Position numbers and translations under genes: made by a program. The notes beneath the pieces are model-generated. The model was not told the origin of the DNA. It was given only the letters and a program-made list of their open reading frames with translations, and searched no databases. A DNA stretch of 64,000 nucleotides from assembly GCF_029892045.1 (NCBI RefSeq), contig NZ_CP120367.1, positions 1,798,001 through 1,862,000 on the forward strand. The letters run 5' to 3'. How positions within the stretch are numbered: position 1 is the stretch's first letter; every line of letters starts with the position of its first letter. The stretch is from Sinorhizobium numidicum (GTDB taxonomy: Bacteria > Pseudomonadota > Alphaproteobacteria > Rhizobiales > Rhizobiaceae). This document shows, piece by piece, positions 17,230 through 26,062 of this stretch.

Positions 17230-18729
17230 CTAGTTGCTGCTGCCGGGCGTTGCGGGGATCGTTTCGAACGGCAGGCCCAAGGGCGGCCAGATGAACAGGG
17301 CGAAGGCGACGAGCAGTCCGATGAACAGCGGCAGCAGGAACGCGGCGAGGCGGAGAAGGTCGCCCTGTGTGAAGGGCGGCGTCTCGGCGGAGCCGAACAG
17401 AGCAACTGGCTTCGCCGAGACCATCAGCGTTTGGCAGAACCCGCTGCCGACGGCGGTCACGAAGATCAGGGCCGCTGGATCGGCGCCGAACGCCGAAAGC
17501 GGCAGCGCGACTGCGGGAATGAGGACGCTCGCACGTACCGTGCGCGAGGTGATCAGGATGTGGGCGAGGCTCGAGACCAGCGCGGCGAGGGTGACGACCA
17601 TCCACGGATCCGGCGCCAAGCGTCCCTGAAGGCCGGCAAGTGTCTGGTCGATGAGATAGCGAGCCGCGCCTGAGGTGAGGAGAGCCTCACCGATCAGGAG
17701 CGTGGCCGCCAAGAAGAGCAGCAGATTCCATTCCACGCCTTTGAGCGCGTCCTTCAGAGAGATGCCCGACACGCTCTTGCAACCGGCAAGCAACGCGGCG
17801 GCGAGTGCGACGATGGCAATGTTCTGCCCGTGCAGGGCACTTGTCGCCCAGAGGAGCACGGTCGCGCCGACGATCGTCAGGAGCGCGGCCTCGTTGCCCG
17901 CATTCGTGCGCGGCCCGACCGGCAGAGTGCCGACAGGAGCCCTGCGGTCCTCGGAAGATAGAAACACAAGCTGGATCATGCCGCAGGCAATGAGGCTGGT
18001 GATCAACGCGAAGGGCGCACCGAGAAGCACCCAGCGCGCGAAATTGACGTCGGCCCCGCCGACGTGCCGCATGAAATCGGCGGCAATCAGGTGCGCGCCG
18101 GCCCCGGTCATCGACGCGCAGGCCGACAGCAGGATGACGGACGGGAACAGAAGCGCGAGGCCCTTAATCACGGTCGGCCGAGCGATTGCGGCCGACAGAC
18201 CGAAAAAGACCGGCATCAGGATAGCCGCACGTGCCGAGGTCGACGGGATCACGAAGGCGGTGAGCGCGATCATCAGGGTCGCGCCCCAGAATACCCCGGC
18301 AACCGTCCTGCAGCGCCGCAGCACGGCGGCCGCCGCGCGTTCGGCGGTGCCGCTGCTGCGCAGAGCCGAAGCCAGCACGAAGGCGGCAATCAGGAGCCAG
18401 ACGATTTCGCTGCCAAGCGTGGCGAAGAGGGCATCTTCACCCACGGCGCCCGAAACGACGAGCACCAGCGCGCCGGCGAGCGCGACGGGCGTGTCGGGCA
18501 GGCCGAGCACGACCCAGGCGATCAGTGCGCCGACGAAGACCGAAAGGGACAGTCGGCCCGCGATCGGTAGGCCGTCGAAGCCGTAGAGGATCACGAAGAC
18601 AGAGGCCTGCAGGAGGAGCAGTCCGAAGACCGATCTCATGGCGACGGGTCTGAGCGACCATGCCCGCCGCGCTCCTGCGCCTTGGAGCTCGCTGACGGTG
18701 CCTACGGTCGAGGGAACGCTGTGCAGCAT
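17230..18729 (-). CDS. SLC13/DASS-family anion transporter
   Basis: About 499 residues with 11-12 membrane segments. The divalent-anion:sodium symporter family is indicated by EIVWLLIAAFVLASALRSSGTAERAA, the FVIPSTSARAAILMPV motif and the ASMTGAGAHLIAADFM segment, with a second matching half near LISSRTVRASVLIPA-like sequence. It would import a dicarboxylate or hydroxy-acid. Pairing with glycerate kinase suggests glycerate, tartrate or a related acid, but that is inferred from the operon only. I chose ATG 18729 because GGAAGG precedes it; an in-frame ATG lies 15 bases further upstream. Confidence 0.85.
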   Translation of the reverse strand: MLHSVPSTVGTVSELQGAGARRAWSLRPVAMRSVFGLLLLQASVFVILYGFDGLPIAGRLSLSVFVGALIAWVVLGLPDTPVALAGALVLVVSGAVGEDALFATLGSEIVWLLIAAFVLASALRSSGTAERAAAAVLRRCRTVAGVFWGATLMIALTAFVIPSTSARAAILMPVFFGLSAAIARPTVIKGLALLFPSVILLSACASMTGAGAHLIAADFMRHVGGADVNFARWVLLGAPFALITSLIACGMIQLVFLSSEDRRAPVGTLPVGPRTNAGNEAALLTIVGATVLLWATSALHGQNIAIVALAAALLAGCKSVSGISLKDALKGVEWNLLLFLAATLLIGEALLTSGAARYLIDQTLAGLQGRLAPDPWMVVTLAALVSSLAHILITSRTVRASVLIPAVALPLSAFGADPAALIFVTAVGSGFCQTLMVSAKPVALFGSAETPPFTQGDLLRLAAFLLPLFIGLLVAFALFIWPPLGLPFETIPATPGSSN

Positions 18730-18908
18730 GGGATCGCCTTCCATCCTTGGTTGTGATGGTTGGGCTAACGGGCGACCTTGGGGGCTATTCCATTGGATGT
18801 GACACTTTTTTGACAGGGTGCCCGCGTCGGGCGCGACGAGACTTGCGCAGGGGGCGTCGAGCAGCCGACCGCGCGTTTCAGCTCAAGTCATCGAAGAACG
18901 CGCTTGAT

Positions 18909-19727
18909 TTATGGTGCCGTTTTGCAGATCGCGCGCGCGTTCAACAGGCCCCAGCCGAAGACCGGATCCTTGCCCGGATCACCGAGATCTTCGACGTTTC
19001 CGGTCAGCCTGTCGCGGATCAGCTCAGGCGCGAGTTCCGGCTCCGATGCCTTCATCAGCGCTACCGCGGCGGTGACGAAAGGTGCGGCAAAGGAGGTGCC
19101 CGTTTTCGGACGCGCGCCGCTGATCGAGGCCGCGGTCCAGACCGCAACGCCAGGGGCGGCGAAGTCGATATGCTCACCGCGTCCGGCGCGCCTGTAAGCC
19201 CGTTTGCGCCTGTCGGTTGCGGTAACGGCGATCACCTCTTCGTAGGCCGCCGGATAGACCGGCTCGGCCTTCGGACCGTCGTTGCCCGCGGCGGCAACCA
19301 TGATGATGCCGCGCTCGCCCACCTTTTTCACCGCCTGTTCGAGCAGCAGATTGGGTGGGCCGGCAAGGCTCAGATTGATGACCTGTACTTCGCGCCCCGC
19401 GAGAAGGTCGAGAGCGCGCGCGAGATCAAAGGCGGCGGAGCGGTCGTCCTGGCGCCCTGCGCGGTGAAACGCGTCAACGGCGACGAGCTTGCCGCCCGGT
19501 ATCAGGCCCGGCGTGCGGCTCGTGGCGGAGCCGACGAGCAAGGCCGCGACAGCAGTGCCATGCTGTTTGCCGGACTCCGGCAACTCTTCATCGACAAGCC
19601 GGATGACCTCGATGTTGCGCCGTTCAAAGGCATTGTGATCAGGGTTGATCGCCGTATCGACAAGACCGATGCGCACGCCGCCCACGCAAGCGCCTGGCCA
19701 TTCCTGCGCCGAGGGCCAGCCGATCAC
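18909..19727 (-). CDS. Subtilisin-like (S8) serine protease domain, N-terminally truncated
   Basis: 272 codons from a GTG that overlaps the stop of the preceding glycosyltransferase gene (GTGA). The full S8 catalytic set is present: D24 in GLVDTAIN, H56 in SGKQHGTAVA, oxyanion N149 in AAAGNDG and S212 in GTSFAAP. Relatives in Rhizobiales are longer and carry a signal peptide and N-terminal region; here the protein begins directly at the catalytic core (IGWPSAQEW). With no export signal it is probably non-functional or a cytoplasmic relic. The abrupt contact with a 3'-truncated glycosyltransferase points to a deletion joint at 19724-19745. Confidence 0.82.
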   Translation of the reverse strand: MIGWPSAQEWPGACVGGVRIGLVDTAINPDHNAFERRNIEVIRLVDEELPESGKQHGTAVAALLVGSATSRTPGLIPGGKLVAVDAFHRAGRQDDRSAAFDLARALDLLAGREVQVINLSLAGPPNLLLEQAVKKVGERGIIMVAAAGNDGPKAEPVYPAAYEEVIAVTATDRRKRAYRRAGRGEHIDFAAPGVAVWTAASISGARPKTGTSFAAPFVTAAVALMKASEPELAPELIRDRLTGNVEDLGDPGKDPVFGWGLLNARAICKTAP

Positions 19728-20557
19728 ACTGGGGCGCCGCCATGAACGCGGAGCTCGAAAGCGAGCCCCTCGGCAATGAGTTGCCGGGCGGCCTCCAAGA
19801 GCACGGTTATACCCTTCCAGGGATTGAGATTTCCAAAGTATCCGAAGACGGACCTATCGCCGTCAAACCGGCCCCTTTGCGCGCTCGCATTTCGAACAGG
19901 AACACCATTCGGGATGACGTCGATCGCATCCTGAGCCAGTCCCCACTCAATAAAGCGCCGCCGCAGAAAATCGCTCGGGGCGACGAAGCGATCGACGGTG
20001 CTCAGCAGAGCTTTCAGGTGGCGTTCGCGGAGCGCAAAGCGATCAAGTGGTATATCCTTAAAGCAGGCATGACAGCGGTCCGGGCTTGCCTCATGGCAGA
20101 GCTCCTTGCTGGCGGTGCGCACCATCAGACCGTCATGGTGACAAATGGGGTAGTAGTCATGGAGCGTCATGACGATACGGCAGTGAGGCAGCGTGCGGCG
20201 GACAATGTGAGGAAACTCGGCCCCCAGCAGGAGCAGATGGTGGAGGTGGACCACGTCCGGTCGGAAGTCGCGCAACAGCTCCACGAGATCTGGCACAACA
20301 CCGTATAAGTCGATCTGGCTCATGAAGAAGCGGTCGAAGTGACCGGACCACAACAGGACCTCGTCTCCCGTCGGGCCGATACCCTGAAAACTCGTGCCCG
20401 GCCTTGCTTGGCGATGGATCTGGTTCGTAGCGCCGAGAAAGAGTGCTTCGTGGCCTGCCCGCTGGTACGCGCGGAACAGGTCGTGGGCGAAAATCTCGGT
20501 GCCACCCGGATGGAGAGCCGGATGGTTGTGGGCCGCGACGAGAATGCGTTTGCTCAT
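19724..20557 (-). pseudogene. GT4 glycosyltransferase truncated in its C-terminal domain
   Basis: 277 residues from ATG 20557 (MSKRILVAAHNHPALHPGGTE). The N-terminal Rossmann domain of a GT-B/GT4 enzyme is intact (GGTEIFAHDLFRAY; DVVHLHHLLLLG; RIVMTLHDYYPICHHDG), and the C-terminal domain begins (FGYFGNLNPWKGITVLLEA). The frame then stops after ELRVHGGAPV, before the donor-sugar site with the usual E-x7-E. Normal members are at least 380 residues. Position suggests it is the remnant of the expE4/wgeD-type glycosyltransferase of the galactoglucan locus. It overlaps the methyltransferase stop (ATGA), so the operon was originally continuous. Confidence 0.82.
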
Positions 20558-21393
20558 CGGCCGGCCCCCCGGCACTCCGCCACGATGACGTCCTGATAAT
20601 GGCCCGCGTCCTTGCCGCGCCAATGGCCGAGCGATTTGAGAACGACGGCAAGGCCGGCCCTTTCCAGCGCACTGTCCAGAAAGCCGTCGTCGAATCCGAG
20701 CGCGGCAAGGGCTGGCAGGTCCGGGACGAACCAACATGGCCCCTCGCCATCGCGGCGGAAGGCGAGACGGGGATCGCGCCGTCCGGTTTCGTTTGCCGCC
20801 GCAGCGCGATCAACCACGAATGCGGTCATGAACAGGCAGCCGCCCTGCGTCAGGATCCGCTCGACCTCCCTCAGGTAAACGAGAACCTCGTCAGGCGGCA
20901 GATGCGTGACGATCGATGTCATGATGACGAAGTCGAACTGCCGGTCGGCAAAGGGCAACTTCAGCGCTTTGCCGCTGATCTTGCCCCTTGGGTTATAAAG
21001 CTCGTGTGCAATGTCGAGTCGCTGGAAAGTGAAATTGGGATAGATCGGGGTAATAAAGCGCCGACACCAGTGGATGCCGCCCTCGACCGGGTCGATCCCG
21101 TTGTAGCGTCCTTTCTCGGGATCCAGATATTGGGTCAGCGGTACGGCCATTCGGCCGATGCCGCAACCGATGTCGAGCACGCGGTTGTCTGCTCGCAGAC
21201 CGCCCATGCGAATGAAGTGACCGAGAAATTCGGCGCCGACGGCTCGGAAATCGCCATCACCGACGAAGATGCTCTCCGAACCCGGTTGCGGCAGGAAACG
21301 ATTGTGCAGAACGGCATCCGTCAGCCACTGGACACGGTCTTCAGGGACTGGCGGTGCCGTCGCGGGCGCATGGAGTAAAGCGGCCTCGCTCAT
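20554..21393 (-). CDS. SAM-dependent methyltransferase of the galactoglucan block
   Basis: 279 residues with a class I methyltransferase fold. Motif I is VLDIGCGIGRMAVPL, the acidic end of strand 2 is NGIDPVEGGI, and motif IV is FDFVIMTSIVTHLPPDEV, followed by VERILTQGGCLFM. It would transfer a methyl group from S-adenosylmethionine to a sugar or lipid-linked intermediate. It sits third in the leftward wge operon, with ATGA overlaps on both sides, and so probably corresponds to the expE3/wgeC position in S. meliloti; I leave the symbol empty because that assignment rests on order alone. Confidence 0.85.
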   Translation of the reverse strand: MSEAALLHAPATAPPVPEDRVQWLTDAVLHNRFLPQPGSESIFVGDGDFRAVGAEFLGHFIRMGGLRADNRVLDIGCGIGRMAVPLTQYLDPEKGRYNGIDPVEGGIHWCRRFITPIYPNFTFQRLDIAHELYNPRGKISGKALKLPFADRQFDFVIMTSIVTHLPPDEVLVYLREVERILTQGGCLFMTAFVVDRAAAANETGRRDPRLAFRRDGEGPCWFVPDLPALAALGFDDGFLDSALERAGLAVVLKSLGHWRGKDAGHYQDVIVAECRGAGR

Positions 21394-23648
21394 GCGGCGC
21401 TCCTTTCGGCGGCGTCAGCGCTGAACGGAGTGGCTGTTTCAGCGGCATGCGCGCCGAGATAGCCCGTCATCAGTTCGACGATGTCGTCATCCCAACGCTC
21501 AGTATGCAGCCATGAATTGTATTGGCTTGCCACGCCGCGCATATAGTCCTGGCTGCGGCGGATCGACCGGCGCTCGAAATGGTACAGGCAGGCTGCTGGC
21601 TCATAGGCTATCTGAAAACCGATCCGCCGGATCTTCAGGCAAAGGTCGCTGTCCTCGTAATCGCCGATCACGTAGTCCTCGGTGTAGCCGCCAACGAGTT
21701 CATAAATATCCCTGCGCGTCACGAGGCAGGCACCGGTGACGGCGGGGACGTTGCGGGCATGCTGCGCCGGCGCGTAATGTCCCGGCATGCCCTTGTGGAA
21801 GTGGTGGTTGAGCCAGATGCCGCGCTGGTCTCGGGCGAAGTAAAGCCCGGCATGCTGCAGCGACCCGTCTTCGAAGATCAGCTTCGGGCCGACGGCTCCC
21901 AGCTTCTTCTGTTCCAGAAGGCGCCGCGTGAGCGGCTGGAGCCAGCCCGCCGCGCAAGGCACGACATCGGAATTGAGCATGACCAACACCGTGCCGCGCG
22001 CGAAACGCGCGCCGGCGTTGCAGGCCCGCGCATAGCCGCCATTGTGGTTCATCACCACAAGCTTCATCGGCAGCCCGTGCAGAAGGTGTAGGCCGCCGAG
22101 CAGGTGTTCCGTCTCATCCTGGATCTCGGGAGAATCCAGGACGTAAATGATCTCTGCGTTATCGACAAGCCAGGGGTCCGTTGCCATTCCGGAGAGCTGG
22201 AAACGAAGGAAATCGAGGACCCGATAGAGCGGCACCACGATGGAAACGAGCGGCGCCTTCTGCGGCAGGCCATAGTCCTTCGCATGGCTGACCTCTATGG
22301 TCTTGCCCAATCGTTGCTCCACGTCCTGGAGAGCGGGGGCAAGGATTGTACGGAAGGCCGGGTCGATCGCATGTTGCGACGGGACGGCGCGCAGGATGCG
22401 GTTGCGCTGCGCTGCGGGCTCGAAAGGCTGTGGCTTCGGCACCAGCGGCTTCACCGCACCCGAGGCAAGGCGCATCTGGAAGCGCGGCTGGAGGAGTGGG
22501 CCCAGAGGTTCCTCGAACGGGAGCCAGGCAATAAAACCGGTTACATCGGTTTTGGAACCCTCATCTGCTCCGCGCGCCCATCCTGGAAACATGTAGCCGT
22601 TCCCGTCGAGCGGCATCGCGGTGCCATCCTCTTTCAGGTAGTCGATTCCGGCGAGAATGGATGTGGGATCATGGGACCAGCCGCCGGCAAGCAAGCCGCC
22701 CGGAAGGGCCAGTGCGAGATCGATCTCCGCGGCGGGACGCATTGCGGAGATGGCGATCTGGCGCGCCGGCAGCGGCACCCGAACTTGCAGGTCGATGGCC
22801 GTCGCCACCCCGCCCTCGGAATATGCAGAGAGCTGACGCACAATGAATTCGCGCAGTTCCAGGGCGCTCCGGTTTTCGCCCCACCATTTCTGGAGACTGG
22901 AATAGCGCGGGCTGCCGCCGGAAAGCTCCCGAATGGCGATGCCCTTCTTGCCCAGGAGCACGAAGAGAACCGGCGGGGACGGGTAAGGCGATTCGACGAT
23001 GAAATGACATGGCTGCAAGCCACGGTCCGCGTGCCGCCCGACGACAAACCGCAGCGGCAGAGGCGAAATCGAACCCGCGCCGACGGCATAGATGGCGGTG
23101 ATGTCGCCCAGTTCGGCATTGATGGCGGTCTCGATCAGATGACGCCCTTGCGCGATCTGACAGGCGATATTCGCGAGCCGCGGTACCGCTACAAGCGCAT
23201 GAAGTGCGTCCTCGACCACGGTGCTGAAAAGCTGGTCACGCGAGAGGCGGAAAGCGCTTCGCCAGACCGTCAGCAGATTGTTGAGGAATTTGATGCGGCC
23301 CTCTGGCGCGAAATCCGCGAAGAGCGCCTCCACATCGAGAGGCGGGAGTTCACGCGCCGGCTGCAGCACAATTGTTTGGAGGGGGCTGCCGCCTTCCGCG
23401 CAGATCTGCAGGCTTTCCGGCTCCTTTCCCGGCCTCATGGCCCAGAAAATGCGCTGCCGTCCGTCGGCAAGCGGAAGCATCATGCTGACAAGCGGCACCG
23501 GCTGCTGCGGCATGGCGAGAGTGTATTTGGCCGTGGCGCGCAGTGGCCCAGGGAGGTCCCAGACCAGAACGGATACCGCCGAACCAAGCCGGTAAGTCCT
23601 TGCATTGTTGAAATCACTGCTGGCGCCTCTCGTGCGGTCGAACGTCAC
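21390..23648 (-). CDS. wgeB: GT2 glycosyltransferase with long N-terminal extension
   Basis: 752 residues, GTG start with AGAGGGG upstream. The first about 450 residues are a beta-rich region I cannot assign (it recalls the N-terminal half of other exp glycosyltransferases). The GT-A catalytic domain begins at APLVSIVVPLYRVLDFL, has the nucleotide-sugar Asp motif MLNSDVVPCAAGWL, and ends with the acceptor-side GDYEDSDLCLKIRRIG block. It transfers a sugar during assembly of the lipid-linked repeat on the cytoplasmic face of the membrane. It is next to the RTX gene as expE2/wgeB is next to expE1 in S. meliloti; the symbol is given by content and order. Confidence 0.8.
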   Translation of the reverse strand: MTFDRTRGASSDFNNARTYRLGSAVSVLVWDLPGPLRATAKYTLAMPQQPVPLVSMMLPLADGRQRIFWAMRPGKEPESLQICAEGGSPLQTIVLQPARELPPLDVEALFADFAPEGRIKFLNNLLTVWRSAFRLSRDQLFSTVVEDALHALVAVPRLANIACQIAQGRHLIETAINAELGDITAIYAVGAGSISPLPLRFVVGRHADRGLQPCHFIVESPYPSPPVLFVLLGKKGIAIRELSGGSPRYSSLQKWWGENRSALELREFIVRQLSAYSEGGVATAIDLQVRVPLPARQIAISAMRPAAEIDLALALPGGLLAGGWSHDPTSILAGIDYLKEDGTAMPLDGNGYMFPGWARGADEGSKTDVTGFIAWLPFEEPLGPLLQPRFQMRLASGAVKPLVPKPQPFEPAAQRNRILRAVPSQHAIDPAFRTILAPALQDVEQRLGKTIEVSHAKDYGLPQKAPLVSIVVPLYRVLDFLRFQLSGMATDPWLVDNAEIIYVLDSPEIQDETEHLLGGLHLLHGLPMKLVVMNHNGGYARACNAGARFARGTVLVMLNSDVVPCAAGWLQPLTRRLLEQKKLGAVGPKLIFEDGSLQHAGLYFARDQRGIWLNHHFHKGMPGHYAPAQHARNVPAVTGACLVTRRDIYELVGGYTEDYVIGDYEDSDLCLKIRRIGFQIAYEPAACLYHFERRSIRRSQDYMRGVASQYNSWLHTERWDDDIVELMTGYLGAHAAETATPFSADAAERSAA

Positions 23649-23720
23649 GCGCTACCCCTCTGGATATGCTGAAGGGAAGGCACGCCCCGCGGGAGGAGGC
23701 AGGGCGCGCCGAAATCAGGC

Positions 23721-24380
23721 TTAGTGAACCGTGAAGTAGTTCGCGGGATTGGCCTGAATGTCTTCGGCGTCGACGTTGACCAGCGTGAGAGTGTCGCCGT
23801 GGCCGAGATCGATTACGACATTGCCGCCCACCTGAGTGACACGCGAGGCAAGGTCTTCGGGCGCAGAGACGTCGAGGCCGTTGATGCCCTTCGAGATCTG
23901 CAGCACGTCCTCGCCGGGGGCGAAATCGAGAATGACGTCATTCCCGCCGCCGCCGTCGAAGACGAAGACATCACTGCCATCGCCGCCGGCCATGATGTCG
24001 TTTCCGGCGCCGCCGTCGATGAGGTCGTTTCCAGCACCGCCGAAGAGCACGTCATCGCCCCTGCCGCCCATCAGGAAGTCACTTCCACCGCCGCCGAGCA
24101 GGACATCGTTCCCGTTGTCGCCGAACAGCAGGTCGTCGCCCGAGCCGCCGCTCAGGATATCATTGCCGTTCTCGCCGTAGAGAACGTCGGTGTCTTCGCC
24201 GCCAAACAGGGCGTCATTCCCGTTGCCGCCGTATAGTAGGTCGTCACCTTCTTCACCGAAGATGACGTCATGCCCGTTGCCTCCGCTCGCGAAATCATCG
24301 CCCGCATGGGCGCGGATGAAATCGCTAAAGCGAGAGCCAAACAGGGCGTCGTCATATGCGCCGCCTTCCAATGTGGCCAT
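23721..24380 (-). CDS. wgeA: RTX calcium-binding secreted protein
   Basis: 219 residues from ATG 24380 (MATLEGGAYDDALFG), which has GGAGAA upstream; an in-frame ATG at 24410 is less likely. Residues about 30-150 are a run of GGxGxDxLx nonapeptides (GGNGNDALFG, GGSGDDLLFG, GGAGNDLIDG, GGDGSDVFVF), forming a calcium-dependent beta-roll, followed by the uncleaved C-terminal secretion region of type I substrates. The neighbouring wgdA/wgdB transporter is the obvious exporter. In S. meliloti the equivalent ExpE1/WgeA is required for galactoglucan production or export. A WggR-like palindrome lies about 220 bases upstream. Confidence 0.85.
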   Translation of the reverse strand: MATLEGGAYDDALFGSRFSDFIRAHAGDDFASGGNGHDVIFGEEGDDLLYGGNGNDALFGGEDTDVLYGENGNDILSGGSGDDLLFGDNGNDVLLGGGGSDFLMGGRGDDVLFGGAGNDLIDGGAGNDIMAGGDGSDVFVFDGGGGNDVILDFAPGEDVLQISKGINGLDVSAPEDLASRVTQVGGNVVIDLGHGDTLTLVNVDAEDIQANPANYFTVH

Positions 24381-24602
24381 CTGCTTCTCCTTTTCGTCGT
24401 TTACCTGCATGGGTCACCGGCGCCAGGCCGAAGATTATGCGGGCCGAGTGTGCACTGCAAAAAGAAATAAGGCAATCGACGCTGCAAGCATAAAATGGCG
24501 ATTTCTGCTAATTTTTTGCATGAATCGACGTCATTACGAATGATTGTCTAATATTGTTGTGAGATGGCATCAGTAGAATCTGACGGGTTAATACCAAAAA
24601 AT

Positions 24603-24621
24603 CACTTCAAAAGTGAAAGTA
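24603..24621. promoter_or_regulatory. WggR-like palindrome upstream of the RTX gene (weak copy)
   Basis: CACTTCAA-AAG-TGAAAGTA matches 13 of the 16 arm positions of the palindrome TACTTCAA-N3-TTGAAGTA found between wgdA and wggR, with the same three-base spacer. It lies in the 275-base gap between the HlyD gene and the RTX gene, about 220 bases before the RTX start. That such sites are WggR (ExpG) targets is known for S. meliloti promoters of these operons; this copy is an inference. Confidence 0.5.
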
Positions 24622-24655
24622 ATTTACGCTCAAGTGATATATGATGTGAAGCGCG

Positions 24656-26062
24656 CTATACTATTCTTCCCCTAAAGGCGCGGTTGAAGCTTTCCGCCAC
24701 TGGGGAGAGGAGATAGTCGATGGCCCGGCGCGGCTTGTGTACGATCAGCACCTCGGCGGGCATGCCGGGGTAGAGGCGCACTTCGGAATCGGTGGCGAGC
24801 GATCTCGATTCGATCTTCGCGCGCGCGACGAAATAAGCGGTATTCGATTTCTCATCCACCGACTGGTCCGCGGCTATATAGGTGACGGTTCCGTCAAGCG
24901 GCAGGCGGGAGCGCTGATTATACGCGGTCAGCCGGATTTGCGTCTTGGAACCAACCGCGATGCTGTCGATGTCGCGCGGGCTCACCCGCATCTCCACCAG
25001 AAGCGGCTCGTTTTCCGGCACGATTTCGAGGAGCGGCTCACCCGGCGTGACGGCACTGCCGGGTGTACGCAGCCAGATATTGCTGACTATGCCTGCCTGC
25101 GGAGAGCGAATCTCTAGACGGCGCAACACATCCTTTGCGGCGATGATCTGCTCCTCGACGCCTGCCAGTTCAACGCGAGCGGTGGTGATTTCGCCGGCGA
25201 TCGTCGACTGGAATTCGCTTTCGATTCCGGTCAGCGCAAGCTGAGCGCCCGCCTTGGCTTTTTCCGCTTGCGCCTTGTCGCCGGCAAGTTCGCCGCGTGC
25301 TCTGGCAATTTCGCTGAGCTTGGTATCGACCTCGATGAGTTTTGAGCGTTGGGCAAAGCCTTTGTCCACAAGGGTTGCAATTGCCACGCGCTGCTCGTTG
25401 ATGAGGTCGATCTGCTGGTCGGTAGCCTCGATCTGTATGGCGAGCGACTTTGCCTGCTCTGAATACTCCTCGATGGTCTTCTTCTGGACCTCAATCCGGC
25501 CGCTCTTGGCCTCGCGCCTCTTATCGAAGAACACCGTTTCCGCCTTGACGGCGTCATCGACCGCGATGTCATCGGCTTCGCCGAAATCACCGGGAAAGCT
25601 TATCTGCTGCGCACCTTCCTGCTCGGTCCTGAGGCGAGCCAGTTTCGCGATCAGGCCGATACGCCGGCTTTGCAGCGATTGCAGGTCGGAGCGGGCACGC
25701 GTGTCCTCGAGCTTGATCAGCGGCTGCCCGGTAGAAACCTGGTCGCCTTCCTGGACAAGCAGGCGGCTCATCACGCCGCCTTCGAAATGGCTGACCGTTT
25801 TGCGTTTCGAATCAACGATGACGGTGCCGTTGGCGACCGCCGCGCTGTTGAGTTCCGTCGAAAACGCCCAGCCGAAAAATCCGCCAAAGGCCACCAGGAT
25901 CGTGGTGAGCCCGGCAATGACGAGGCGACGAAGCGGCCTATAGGCTCCGCCCTCCGCCAACTGCAATTCTATCGGATTGACGGGCGGCGGCATCGATTCT
26001 CCCGCCAGCAGGCGGCGCTCGGAAGCATCAGGACGAGCCGGAAGGGTTGACTTGCTCGTCAT
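24656..26062 (-). CDS. wgdB: HlyD-family type I secretion adaptor
   Basis: 468 residues. A cytoplasmic N-terminal tail precedes one membrane helix (LVIAGLTTILVAFGGFFGWAF, about 48-68). A lipoyl half (GGVMSRLLVQEGDQVSTGQPLI), a long coiled coil (about 120-290) and the second lipoyl/beta-barrel region (IRSPQAGIVSNIW) follow. This is the periplasmic membrane-fusion subunit that links the ABC exporter to the outer-membrane channel. It overlaps the ABC gene by 4 bases (ATGA), as expD2 follows expD1 in S. meliloti. Its likely cargo is the RTX protein encoded just downstream. Confidence 0.9.
   Translation of the reverse strand: MTSKSTLPARPDASERRLLAGESMPPPVNPIELQLAEGGAYRPLRRLVIAGLTTILVAFGGFFGWAFSTELNSAAVANGTVIVDSKRKTVSHFEGGVMSRLLVQEGDQVSTGQPLIKLEDTRARSDLQSLQSRRIGLIAKLARLRTEQEGAQQISFPGDFGEADDIAVDDAVKAETVFFDKRREAKSGRIEVQKKTIEEYSEQAKSLAIQIEATDQQIDLINEQRVAIATLVDKGFAQRSKLIEVDTKLSEIARARGELAGDKAQAEKAKAGAQLALTGIESEFQSTIAGEITTARVELAGVEEQIIAAKDVLRRLEIRSPQAGIVSNIWLRTPGSAVTPGEPLLEIVPENEPLLVEMRVSPRDIDSIAVGSKTQIRLTAYNQRSRLPLDGTVTYIAADQSVDEKSNTAYFVARAKIESRSLATDSEVRLYPGMPAEVLIVHKPRRAIDYLLSPVAESFNRAFRGRIV

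Noticed and set aside
16182..17294. 370-codon plus-strand frame opposite the glycerate kinase gene
   Set aside because: Long antisense frames are common in GC-rich genes; the minus strand carries the complete glycerate kinase signature.
22104..23672. 522-codon plus-strand frame opposite the GT2 gene
   Set aside because: Composition is that of an antisense shadow (Arg/His-rich, no domains); the minus strand encodes the glycosyltransferase with its catalytic motifs.
24000..24340. Repetitive DNA that could be taken for a tandem repeat or CRISPR-like array
   Set aside because: The periodicity of 27 bases comes from the nonapeptide calcium-binding repeats of the RTX protein; there are no unique spacers or identical repeats.
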